Positions 7,287-15,549 of a DNA stretch of 64,000 nucleotides are shown here, in pieces. How positions within the stretch are numbered: the stretch's first letter is position 1; each line of letters opens with the position of its first letter. The stretch spans positions 1-64,000 of the forward strand of contig NZ_JAETWB010000009.1 in the NCBI RefSeq assembly GCF_016773205.1, in the 5' to 3' direction. The stretch comes from Belnapia arida (GTDB lineage Bacteria > Pseudomonadota > Alphaproteobacteria > Acetobacterales > Acetobacteraceae). Both the position numbers and the translations under genes were made by a program. The notes beneath the pieces were generated by a model. It was not told the origin of the DNA. It made no database searches and saw nothing but the letters and a program-made list of their open reading frames with translations.

Positions 7287-9829
7287 GCCTGGCCGAGGCT
7301 CTTCGGCGCGCTGCGGATGAAGCGGTTGCGGCGCGGCCGCTCGCGGTGCCGCGGCTTGTCGACGTCGCGCGGGCGGATGCGGACGCCCTCCGTCACATCG
7401 GCCAGCAGGCCGGAGAACAGCTCTGCGCCGCCCGTCACCTCGTCGACCAGCGCCTCGGCCTCGGCGAGCAGCGCATCCTCGGCGCCGCCGGCGACCCATT
7501 CGCGCCCCTCCTCGATCAGCGCCGGCACGGCGAGCGGCGAGACGCGGCTGAGCGGGCGGTGGATGATGCGGCCGCGGGCGCGGGCCAGCAGCAGGCCGAT
7601 GCGGGCGACATCCGTCAGGCCGCCCGCCGCCTCCTGCCGCGTGGCGCGGAGCAGGATGTGGTCGGGCTCGTGCTTGCGCAGCACGTCGTAGATCAGGTCG
7701 GCATTCATGGTCATCTGGCGCGGGCGTTTCTCTTGTCCCGGGTGGTTCTTCTCGAGCAGCCCGGCGATGGTGGCGATGTTGCGGAAGGTGCGGCGAAGCA
7801 TCGAGCTTTCCGCCATCCAGTCCTCCAGCTCCTCGCCGAGGATATCCTCCTCGAAGAGCCGGTCGACCTCGGTCGGCTCGAAGGCGGACCAGGTGGCGAG
7901 GACGTAGTCGGTGGCGAGGTAACCGAGCGGGCCGAAGCCGGCGCGCTCCATCCGCTTGGTGACGAGCATGCCGAGCGTCTGGTGCGCCAGCCGCCCCTCG
8001 AAGCAATAGGCGACGAGGAACCAGCGGCCGCCGCGGGGGAAGGTCTCGATCAACAGCCCGTCCTTCGGCGGCAGCATGCTCTGCTTGCGTTGCAGCTTCA
8101 GCCAGTCCTGCACCGCGGCGGGCAGCAGGCGCCATTTGCGCGGCTCGTTGATGATCTCCCGCACCCGCGCCGCGAGCCAGGTGGATAGCGGCATGCGGGA
8201 GCCGGCATAGGCGGGGACGCGCGGCTCGCCCTCGCCGCCGCGGGAGACGACGGCGCTGACGCCGTCCAGCGCCTCGAAGCGCAGCGTCTGCCCGGCGAAG
8301 ATGAAGCAGTCGCCGGCGACGAGCGTCGAGATGAACCACTCCTCCACCTCGCCCAGCACCGGGCCGCCGCGCAGCCGCACCTTCACCAGCGGGGTCTCGA
8401 CGATGGTGCCGAGATTCATCCGCAGCTGGCGGGCGACGTGCTGGTCGCGCACATGCACGAGCCCCTCGGCGTCGCGGAACAGCTTGCGGAAGCGCTCATA
8501 GACGCGGAGCGCGTAGCCGCCATTCTCGACGAAGCCGAGCACGTCGTCGAAGTCGCGGCGGCTGAGGGCGGCGTAGGGCGCGGCGCGGCGGACTTCCTCG
8601 TAAAGGTCATCCGGGTGGAAGGGGGCGTGGCAGGCCATGGCGAGGACGTGCTGCGCCAGCACGTCGAGCCCGCCCGGCCGCGGCGGGTCGCCGTCCAGCT
8701 CCTCGTGGCGCACGGCCTCGAGCGCCGCGGTGCATTCGATCACCTCGAAGCGGTTGGCGGGGACGAGGACGGCGCGCGAGGGCTCGTCCATCCGGTGGTT
8801 GGCGCGGCCGACGCGTTGCAGCAGCCGCGCCACGCCCTTCGGCGCGCCGACCTGGATCACCTGGTCCACATCGCCCCAGTCGATGCCGAGGTCGAGCGAG
8901 GCGGTGGCGACGACGGCGCGCAGCTTGCCCGCGGCCATCGCCGCCTCCACCTTGCGGCGCTGCTCGACGGTCAGGCTGCCATGGTGGAGGGCGATCGCCA
9001 GGGCGTCGTCGTTCAGCCGCCAGAGCGCCTGGAAGCAGAGCTCCGCCTGCGCCCGCGTATTGACGAAGACGATGGTGACGCGCGCCTCGCGGATGCGGCG
9101 ATAGACCTCCGGCATGGAGGCGAGGCCCATATGCCCGCCCCAGGGCAGCCGGCCTTCGGGCAGGGTGATCGACAGCTCCGGCGGGGCGCCGCCGCGCACC
9201 TGGACGAGGCGCACGCCCTCGGGGTCGCCGGTGGGGGAGAGGAAGGCGCGCAGCGGCTCCGGCCAGGCGACCGTCGCCGAGAGGCCGACCCGCCGCGCCG
9301 CCGGCGCCAGCCGCCCCAGCCGGGCGAGGGCGAGGGCCAGCTGGTCGCCGCGCTTGCTGCCGGCCAGCGCATGGATCTCATCGACGATGACGGCGCCGAG
9401 CCCTGCGAAGACCTCCGTTGCCTCGGGCTGGGAGAGCATCAGGGCGAGGCTCTCCGGCGTCGTCAGCAGCAGGTTGGGCGGGTCGGCGCGCTGGCGGGCG
9501 CGGCGGTTCTGCGGGGTGTCGCCGGTGCGGGTCTCGATGCGGATGGGCAGCCCCATCTCCTCGACCGGCGCCATGAGGTTGCGGGCGATGTCGACGGCGA
9601 GCGCCTTCAGCGGCGAGATGTAGAGGGTGTGGAGACCAGGACGCGGATTGCGGGCGAGGTCGACGAGGCTCGGGAGGAAACCCGCCAGTGTCTTGCCGCC
9701 GCCGGTCGGCGCGACCAGCAGCGCGGATTCGCCCGCCTGCCCCGCTCGCAGCAGGGCAAGCTGGTGCGGACGCGGCGTCCAGCCCCGCCCGGCGAACCAG
9801 GCGGCAAACGGTTCCGGCAATGTTCCCAT
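7283..9829 (-). CDS. lhr: Ligase-associated DEXH helicase (Lhr-Core)
   Basis: This superfamily 2 helicase of the Lhr-Core type translocates 3'-5' on single-stranded DNA. Motifs: Walker A APTGGGKT (40-47), TTPES, DEIH (150-153), SAT (184-186), then ATASLDLGIDWGDVDQVIQ and the arginine-finger block QRVGRANH. A long C-terminal winged-helix/Lhr region follows. At 848 aa it lacks the long C-terminal extension of full-length Lhr, as expected for Lhr-Core. It is the first gene of a two-gene unit with pdeM. Its two usual partners, exonuclease and ligase, lie 1.4 kb away and divergently. Confidence 0.94.
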   Translation of the reverse strand: MGTLPEPFAAWFAGRGWTPRPHQLALLRAGQAGESALLVAPTGGGKTLAGFLPSLVDLARNPRPGLHTLYISPLKALAVDIARNLMAPVEEMGLPIRIETRTGDTPQNRRARQRADPPNLLLTTPESLALMLSQPEATEVFAGLGAVIVDEIHALAGSKRGDQLALALARLGRLAPAARRVGLSATVAWPEPLRAFLSPTGDPEGVRLVQVRGGAPPELSITLPEGRLPWGGHMGLASMPEVYRRIREARVTIVFVNTRAQAELCFQALWRLNDDALAIALHHGSLTVEQRRKVEAAMAAGKLRAVVATASLDLGIDWGDVDQVIQVGAPKGVARLLQRVGRANHRMDEPSRAVLVPANRFEVIECTAALEAVRHEELDGDPPRPGGLDVLAQHVLAMACHAPFHPDDLYEEVRRAAPYAALSRRDFDDVLGFVENGGYALRVYERFRKLFRDAEGLVHVRDQHVARQLRMNLGTIVETPLVKVRLRGGPVLGEVEEWFISTLVAGDCFIFAGQTLRFEALDGVSAVVSRGGEGEPRVPAYAGSRMPLSTWLAARVREIINEPRKWRLLPAAVQDWLKLQRKQSMLPPKDGLLIETFPRGGRWFLVAYCFEGRLAHQTLGMLVTKRMERAGFGPLGYLATDYVLATWSAFEPTEVDRLFEEDILGEELEDWMAESSMLRRTFRNIATIAGLLEKNHPGQEKRPRQMTMNADLIYDVLRKHEPDHILLRATRQEAAGGLTDVARIGLLLARARGRIIHRPLSRVSPLAVPALIEEGREWVAGGAEDALLAEAEALVDEVTGGAELFSGLLADVTEGVRIRPRDVDKPRHRERPRRNRFIRSAPKSLGQA

Positions 9830-9871
9830 CTGCCCCCCTATATGGCGGGGCCGGGCGGACTCGGGAAGGCG

Positions 9872-10903
9872 TTACCCGCAGGCGAAGCGAAGCGTCGCCT
9901 TGGTTCCGCCGTCGACATCGAGCCGCAGGCTGGCATGCGCCTGCCGCGCCAGCCGCGGCACGAGGTGCAGGCCGAGGCAGCCCTGCGGCGTGTTGCGCCG
10001 CTGCGCCTCCGGCAGGCCGACGCCGTCATCGGCCACCATCAGCTCGCCGAGGCCGGGCGCGGGCCGGCGCAGCGCCAGGCGGATGGTGCCGGCGGGGCGG
10101 TCGGCGAAGGCGTGGCGGGCGGCGTTCACCACCAGCTCGTTGACGATGAGGGCCAGCGGGGTCGCCTGGGAGACGGGCAGCAGCAGGCCCGGCTCCATCT
10201 CGGCCTCGATCACGATGCCGGGGCGGCCGACCACGTCCACCGCGGCCTGCGCGGTGGCCAGCAACTCGGCGCCGAGGTCGATCGTGGCGTTTTCGGCGAT
10301 GCGGAACATGCGGTCTTGCACCAGCGTCGCCAGCATCACCCGGGTGGCGGCGCCGCGCAGGGCGGCGGCGACCTCCGGGCTGGTGGCGCGGCTCGCCTGC
10401 AGGCCGAGGAAGGAGGTGGTGGCCTGGGCGTTGTTCTTGACCCGGTGATGCAGCTCGGCCAGCAGCAGCTCGCGCTCGGCCAGGGCGCGGCGGCGCTCCT
10501 CCATCGCCTGGCGCATGTCGGTGATGTCGACGCAGGAGCCGAGAAAGCCGGTGAACTGGCCATCCTGGCAGAGCGGCCGCGCGGTCTCGAGCAGCCAGCG
10601 CCACTCCCCGTCATTCCGGCGCAGGCGGAAGTCGAGGGTGAAGGGGGCGCGGCTGGCAAAGCCCTGCTGACAGACCTGCTCGCAGCGTGCGCGGTCCTCC
10701 GGGTGCATGCCCTCCATCCAGCCGAAGCCCAATTCGGCCTCCAGCGGCCGGCCGGTGAAGTCGAGCCAGGGCTGGTTGAAGAAGCTCCGCGCCCGGTCAG
10801 GCCCGGCCTGCCAGAGCATCACCGGAGCATAGTCCACCAGCAGGGATGGCTCCGCCTGAGCTGCCATCCTGGCCTCCGTGGCATCCCCTTGCCCTGGCGA
10901 CAT
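9872..10903 (-). CDS. PAS-domain sensor histidine kinase (HisKA_2)
   Basis: This 343-residue cytoplasmic kinase has a PAS domain (about 15-130, with PVMLWQAGPDRARSFFNQPW and the PAC-like GEWRWLLETARP). The HisKA_2 dimerisation/phosphoacceptor helix follows, with LHHRVKNNAQ at 151-160; the phospho-His is probably His153. The ATP-binding domain carries IVNELVVNAARHAF and DDGVGLP. No transmembrane helices are seen. The start at 10903 is set by AGAGGA 6 bases upstream. It sits between the two halves of the ligase-associated repair locus with no response regulator beside it. The input signal is unknown. Confidence 0.85.
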   Translation of the reverse strand: MSPGQGDATEARMAAQAEPSLLVDYAPVMLWQAGPDRARSFFNQPWLDFTGRPLEAELGFGWMEGMHPEDRARCEQVCQQGFASRAPFTLDFRLRRNDGEWRWLLETARPLCQDGQFTGFLGSCVDITDMRQAMEERRRALAERELLLAELHHRVKNNAQATTSFLGLQASRATSPEVAAALRGAATRVMLATLVQDRMFRIAENATIDLGAELLATAQAAVDVVGRPGIVIEAEMEPGLLLPVSQATPLALIVNELVVNAARHAFADRPAGTIRLALRRPAPGLGELMVADDGVGLPEAQRRNTPQGCLGLHLVPRLARQAHASLRLDVDGGTKATLRFACG

Positions 10904-11211
10904 CCAATTCCTCTGCCCTTCTTCGATGCCGCGACGCCGCATGGCCGTTGCAGTTTCGGTCCTGTGTGACGCGCGAGACGACCAGAGGTTTCCTGGCCGT
11001 CTCCCGACCCACGTTGCTGGGAACGGCGGGCCGGGTGCGAGGTTGCCGCCACGGCCGGAACGAGCCCGCCCGGCTGCGCCACCTTGCCGGCCGGCCCCTG
11101 CCAGGGCGGAATGTCCTCAACCGGGAGGCTATTTGTCCACACCCGCAACGGATCGCTGGCGGGAAGGTGATGGGTTGAAGCCCGGCCGGACATGGCCAAG
11201 CTTCTGCCGTC
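10904..11211. other. Divergent intergenic region, kinase / exonuclease
   Basis: These 308 bases separate the start of the minus-strand kinase from the plus-strand exonuclease-ligase operon, so both promoters should be here. I see no credible ORF, no RNA gene and no alphaproteobacterial LexA site (GTTC-N7-GTTC or GAAC-N7-GAAC). I could not choose -35/-10 elements with confidence. Confidence 0.4.
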
Positions 11212-12258
11212 ATGCCTCATCCCGAAACCTGGCTCCGGGTCCTGCCCGACGGGCTGTTCTGCGAGCCCGGCGGCTTCTTCATCGACCCGGTGCGGCCGGT
11301 CGAGCGGGCCGTCATCACCCATGGCCATGCCGACCATGCTCGCCCCGGCCACCGATCCGTGCTGGCGACGCCGGAGACGCTCGCCATCATGCGGGCGCGG
11401 ATGGGGGAGGGGGCCGGCGCCGCCCAGCAGGCGATGCGCCATGGCGAGGTGCTGCGCCAGGGCGAGGTGACGATCCGCCTCGTCCCCGCCGGGCATGTGC
11501 TCGGCTCGGCGCAGGTGGTGATGGAGTGGCAGGGCAGCCGAGCGGTCGTCTCCGGCGACTACAAGCGGCAGGCGGATGCGACCTGCCTGCCCTTCGAGCC
11601 CGTCCCCTGCGATGTCTTCGTCACCGAGGCGACCTTCGCCCTGCCGGTCTTCCGCCACCCGGACCCGGCGCATGAGGTGGCGAAGCTGCTGAAGAGCCTC
11701 GCCCTCTTCCCGGAGCGGACGCATGTGGTCGGCTGCTACGCGCTGGGGAAGTGCCAGCGGCTCATCACCCTGCTGCGCGCGGCGGGCTGGGACCGGCCGA
11801 TCCACCTGCACGGAGCGCAGCAGCCGCTATGCCGGCTCTACGAGGAGCTCGGCGTCCCCCTCGGCGAGCTGCGGCCGGCGACCGTCGCCAACAAGGCGGA
11901 GCTGCGCGGGGCGATCGTGCTCGCGCCGCCCTCGGCCATCGCCGACCGCTGGGCGCGGCGGCTGGCGGAGCCGGTCACGGCGCTCGCCAGCGGCTGGATG
12001 CGGGTGCGGCAGCGGGCCAGGACGCGGGGGGTGGAGCTGCCCATGGTCATCAGCGACCATGCCGATTGGCCGGACCTCAACCGCACTATCGACGAGGTCG
12101 GCGCGCCGGAGGTCTGGGTGACGCATGGGCGGGACGATGCGCTGGTGCATGCGCTGGCGGGGCGCGGCATCCGCGGGCGGGCGCTGCACCTCGTCGGGCT
12201 CGGCGAGGATGAGGACGAGGCGGTGGCCGAGGCGCCCGAGGGGGCCCCTGCGGCATGA
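11212..12258 (+). CDS. Ligase-associated DNA damage response exonuclease (MBL fold)
   Basis: The 348-residue protein is of the metallo-beta-lactamase/beta-CASP nuclease type (SNM1/CPSF73-like). The zinc motif HGHADH is at 37-42, followed by PAGHVLGSAQV, SGDYKRQ, a mid-protein GCYALGKCQRL block and a late SDHADWPDL motif. It is the Exo partner of the Lhr-Core repair cluster and is predicted to trim DNA ends before ligation. Its stop overlaps the ligase ATG (ATGA, 12255-12258). A plausible ribosome site is not obvious upstream. Confidence 0.9.
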   Translation: MPHPETWLRVLPDGLFCEPGGFFIDPVRPVERAVITHGHADHARPGHRSVLATPETLAIMRARMGEGAGAAQQAMRHGEVLRQGEVTIRLVPAGHVLGSAQVVMEWQGSRAVVSGDYKRQADATCLPFEPVPCDVFVTEATFALPVFRHPDPAHEVAKLLKSLALFPERTHVVGCYALGKCQRLITLLRAAGWDRPIHLHGAQQPLCRLYEELGVPLGELRPATVANKAELRGAIVLAPPSAIADRWARRLAEPVTALASGWMRVRQRARTRGVELPMVISDHADWPDLNRTIDEVGAPEVWVTHGRDDALVHALAGRGIRGRALHLVGLGEDEDEAVAEAPEGAPAA

Positions 12259-13865
12259 GCGTCCCGGCCTTCGCGGAGCTGCTGGAGCGGCTGATCTTCA
12301 CCCCTGGCCGCAATGCCAAGCTCGCCCTGCTGCGCGACTGGTTCGCCACCCAGCCGGACCCGGACCGGGGCATCGGATTGGCCGCGCTGACCGAGGAGCT
12401 GGTCTTCACCGCCGCCAAGCCGGCGATGATCCGCGACCTCGCCGCGGCCCGCACCGACCCGGTGCTGCTCGCCCTCAGCCATGACTATGTCGGCGACCTG
12501 GCCGAGACGGTGGCGCTGATCTGGCCGGAGCGCGCCGGCGTCAACGCGCCGCCGCCGGCGCTGTCCGAGGTGGTGGAGACGCTGGAGGTGACGCCGAAGG
12601 CGGAGCTGCCGGGGCTGATCTCGGGCTGGCTCGACACGCTCGATTCCGGCGGGCGGCTGGCGCTCATCAAGCTCATCACCGGGGGATTGCGCGTCGGCGT
12701 CTCCGGGCGGCTGGCGCGGGTCGCGCTGGCGGAGTGGTCGGGCAAGCCGGTGGAGGAGATCGAGGAGATCTGGCACGGCGTCGCCCCGCCCTACCTGCCG
12801 ATCTTCCGCTGGCTCGAGGGCCATGCGGAACGGCCCGACCCGCGTGACGCCCCGGTCTTCCGCCCGCTGATGCTCGCCCATCCGCTGGAGGACCGCGACC
12901 TGGCTGCGCTCGACCCGGCGGCCTGGCGCGCCGAGTGGAAATGGGACGGCATCCGCGTCCAACTCACCGCGGGGCCCGGCGGGCGGCGCATCTGGAGCCG
13001 GGGCGGCGAGGACATCTCGGGCGGCTTCCCCGAGATCGTCGAGGCGATGGAGTTCCACGGCGTGCTCGATGGCGAGCTGCTGGTGATCCGCGACGGCCTC
13101 GTGGCGCCCTTCGCGGACCTGCAGCAGCGGCTGAACCGCAAGCTGGTCGGGCCGAAGATGCTGCGGGACTATCCGGTCGGCGTGCGGCTCTACGACTTGC
13201 TCTTCGAGGGGGGCGAGGATCTACGCCCGCTGCCCTTCGACGCGCGCCGCCAGCGGCTGGAGGCCTGGGTGGAGCGGCACGCGCCGCCGCGCATGGACCT
13301 CTCGGCGCTGATCGCCTTCGCCTCCGTGGCGCAGCTTTCCGAGGTGCGGGACGGGGCGCGCGCCGCCTCCATCGAGGGGCTGATGCTGAAGCGCGCCGAC
13401 AGCCCCTATCTCGCCGGCCGGCAGAAGGGGATGTGGTGGAAGTGGAAGCGCGACCCGCTCAGCATCGACGCGGTGCTGATGTATGCCCAGCGCGGCCATG
13501 GCAAGCGCAGCAGCTTCTATTCCGACTACACCTTCGGCCTCTGGCGCCCGGTGGAGGGCGGCGGGGAGGAGCTGGTGCCGGTCGGCAAGGCCTATTCCGG
13601 CTACACGGATGAGGAGCTGGGTTGGCTCGACCGTTGGATCAGGAACCACACGGTCAGCCGCTTCGGCCCGGTGCGGGAGGTGGAGAAGGCGCTGGTGCTG
13701 GAGGTGATCTTCGACGCCGCGCAGCTCTCTGGCCGGCACAAGTCGGGCGTTGCGCTGCGCTTCCCGCGCATCGCCCGCATCCGCACCGACAAGCCGGCGA
13801 GCGAGGCGGACCGGCTGGAGAACCTGATGGCCTATGTCGAGGCGGGGCCGGCGGCGGAGGAGTGA
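12255..13865 (+). CDS. Ligase-associated cisplatin/DNA-damage ATP-dependent DNA ligase
   Basis: The 536-residue ligase has an N-terminal DNA-binding domain (1-200), a nucleotidyltransferase domain with motif I KWDG at 229-232 (adenylated Lys229), and further motifs SRGGEDIS, FHGVLDGELLV, EGLMLKRADSPY and WWKWKRDP. A C-terminal OB fold follows, with LVPVGKAYSGYTDEE. It seals nicks using ATP, and in the Lhr-Core set it is paired with an exonuclease. It is not LigD: no polymerase or 3'-phosphoesterase module is present. Translation is coupled to the exonuclease by a 4-base overlap. Confidence 0.94.
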   Translation: MSVPAFAELLERLIFTPGRNAKLALLRDWFATQPDPDRGIGLAALTEELVFTAAKPAMIRDLAAARTDPVLLALSHDYVGDLAETVALIWPERAGVNAPPPALSEVVETLEVTPKAELPGLISGWLDTLDSGGRLALIKLITGGLRVGVSGRLARVALAEWSGKPVEEIEEIWHGVAPPYLPIFRWLEGHAERPDPRDAPVFRPLMLAHPLEDRDLAALDPAAWRAEWKWDGIRVQLTAGPGGRRIWSRGGEDISGGFPEIVEAMEFHGVLDGELLVIRDGLVAPFADLQQRLNRKLVGPKMLRDYPVGVRLYDLLFEGGEDLRPLPFDARRQRLEAWVERHAPPRMDLSALIAFASVAQLSEVRDGARAASIEGLMLKRADSPYLAGRQKGMWWKWKRDPLSIDAVLMYAQRGHGKRSSFYSDYTFGLWRPVEGGGEELVPVGKAYSGYTDEELGWLDRWIRNHTVSRFGPVREVEKALVLEVIFDAAQLSGRHKSGVALRFPRIARIRTDKPASEADRLENLMAYVEAGPAAEE

Positions 13866-14200
13866 CGGCCGCAGGCCCGGTCCCGGCCTGGACCCAGCAA
13901 CCCCGCCTCCGGTCGATCGGTCCGGGCACGGCGAGGGTGACGAATTCCACCATCCGCACGACCTGCACCCCGGGCGGCAGGGCAGCGAGGTCGAACTGGT
14001 CCACTCCGGCGCCGACCGAGAACAGCACCTCGAACGCCGGAGAGCGCTGCGCGTGATCCTCCAGCGGTTGCCAGGTAGCGCACGGCCGCCGCATCGCCGG
14101 TCTCGGGGCAGATGTGGAAGGGCAGGTCGGGCAGGGCCTCGGCGAGGAGGCGCCGCCAGGCCTCGCCGCGGGCCGCTTCGGATTTGCAAACGAGGCTCAT
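13866..14200 (-). pseudogene. Truncated, frameshifted GhrA-like hydroxyacid dehydrogenase remnant
   Basis: The minus strand begins MSLVCKSEAARGEAWRRLLA and matches the N-terminus of glyoxylate/hydroxypyruvate reductase A. Near 14073 the match jumps frame: one frame reads as far as AAAVRYL, the next resumes at WQPLEDHA, EVLFSVGAGVDQFDLAALPP and VVRMVEFVTLAV. Everything after about residue 100, including the whole NAD-binding domain, is missing, so the gene cannot make an active enzyme. It lies just downstream of a GNAT gene. The rest of the old gene was probably deleted when the ligase end was brought next to it. Confidence 0.8.
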
Positions 14201-14209
14201 GCGCCCTCC

Positions 14210-15073
14210 TCAACCCAGGGACTGGCTGACCAGTGCGAAGGCGCCCAGCCTGCCGTCGCCGCGCGGCGGCGTGCCGCGCACCATCATCTGGCCGGTATCC
14301 ACCTCGGCCAGGCCGAGGGAGGGCAGCCAGGGCGAGAGCCCGCTGCCGTCCGGCACGTCGATCCGGACGAACTGCCCGGCCCGCGCGCCAAGCCCATGCG
14401 CGATCAGCGCCTGCGCGGAGGCCCGGTCGGGTGCCACCACCGGCCCGATCACCTGCCCGCGCCCGAAGCGGCGGACGAGGGCGAAGCCGATAGCCTCCCC
14501 ATCCTGCTCCAGCACCATACCCTCCGCGACGGGCAGCAGCGCGCCGATCAGCGCGTCGCGGTGCAGGCCGAGCGCCCGGCGGTCCAGCGCCGCGAGCAGC
14601 GGCGCGTCCTCCCGGCCGACGGGGCGGAGCCGCTGCCCCGGCGGCAGCGGGACGGGCGCCGTGGCGATCACCTCGCCCTGGTGCTGACGAATGAGGCCCA
14701 GGCTGGCGAAGCCCAGCTTGCGGTAGAGCGGCGAGCCGGAGACGGTGGCGCAGAGCATCACGCTCCGTTCGCCGAGTATGTCCAGCACGCCCTCGGTCAG
14801 TGCGCGCCCGAGGCCGCGGCCCTGGGCCGCTTCGGCGACCACCACCATGCCAAGGTTCGCCGCCGGCCCGTAGCGCCAGCCGAGCGCCGTGCCGGCCAGC
14901 CTTCCGTCCAGCTCCGCCGCCAGGCCCTCGCCAAGTGCGAAGGCGAAGGTCCAGTCCTCCAGACGGAACGGCCAGCGCAGCGCCGCCGTCAGCGCCTGCG
15001 CCGCCGGGAGGTCGGCGGCGGCCAGCGCACGAAGCTGCGCCGTGCCATGCGCCATGGGGCATTCCGCCGTCAT
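14210..15073 (-). CDS. GNAT-family N-acetyltransferase
   Basis: The 287-residue protein has a GNAT acetyl-CoA-binding fold in its first half (LGMVVVAEAAQGRGLGRALT, the R/QxxGxG/A motif being QGRGLG), then SPLYRKLGFASLG. A second GNAT-like half carries GFALVRRFGRGQVIGPVVA. This two-part layout is common in uncharacterised acetyltransferases, and the acceptor is unknown. It lies in a minus-strand series with FAD oxidoreductase and HAD genes and is flanked on both sides by pseudogenes, so it may be the survivor of a decaying operon. Confidence 0.82.
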   Translation of the reverse strand: MTAECPMAHGTAQLRALAAADLPAAQALTAALRWPFRLEDWTFAFALGEGLAAELDGRLAGTALGWRYGPAANLGMVVVAEAAQGRGLGRALTEGVLDILGERSVMLCATVSGSPLYRKLGFASLGLIRQHQGEVIATAPVPLPPGQRLRPVGREDAPLLAALDRRALGLHRDALIGALLPVAEGMVLEQDGEAIGFALVRRFGRGQVIGPVVAPDRASAQALIAHGLGARAGQFVRIDVPDGSGLSPWLPSLGLAEVDTGQMMVRGTPPRGDGRLGAFALVSQSLG

Positions 15074-15095
15074 GCCTGCCTTCCGTCCTCGGCTC

Positions 15096-15549
15096 TCAAC
15101 CGGCCCGGTACCTGTCCGTCATGTTCCAGGTGTTCTGCCGCACATTCACGTTGGGCATGAGGCCGACCAGCGTGTCCTTGACGCCCTCGACGACCGCATA
15201 CCGGTAGATCGGCAGCTCCCGCGCGATGCGCTCGACCGTGTCCACCGCATCGTCGAAGGGACGGCAGAGGCGCCTGGCATGGTCGAGGCCGAGCATCCCG
15301 GCCAGCGAGGCGAAGTTGTGCGCGGTGCCGTTGTCGACATGCCCGCCGTTGCGGCCGGAGGCCTGGCCGACGACCCGGCCCGCCTCCAGCACGGCCACGC
15401 CCGCGCCGCGCCAGGGCGAGTGCGGGGGAGAGGCCGGTGAAGCCGCCGCCGATCACCGCCACGTCCACCCGTCCCTCCACCGGGCCTGTCTCCGCATCGG
15501 CGAGGGGCGTCGCGGTGTCGAGCCAGTAGGGCACCATCCGCATCGTCAC
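15096..15549 (-). pseudogene. Broken FAD-dependent oxidoreductase (PuuB/DadA-like)
   Basis: Starting at GTG 15549 (GTGA overlap with the upstream oxidoreductase stop), the frame reads MVPYWLDTATPL and VDVAVIGGGFTGLSPALALA. It then shifts frame near 15405 in a GCGCGGCG-type run. The second frame continues GVAVLEAGRVVGQASGRNGG and HVDNGTAHNFASLAGMLGL, as in gamma-glutamylputrescine oxidase-like enzymes. It stops at 15096, far short of the usual 420-450 aa, and the segment before the stop aligns poorly, which suggests an internal deletion as well. It is inactive as read. Confidence 0.8.

Noticed and set aside
8438-10969. 843-codon open frame on the plus strand
   Set aside because: It is the antisense shadow of the helicase and kinase genes.
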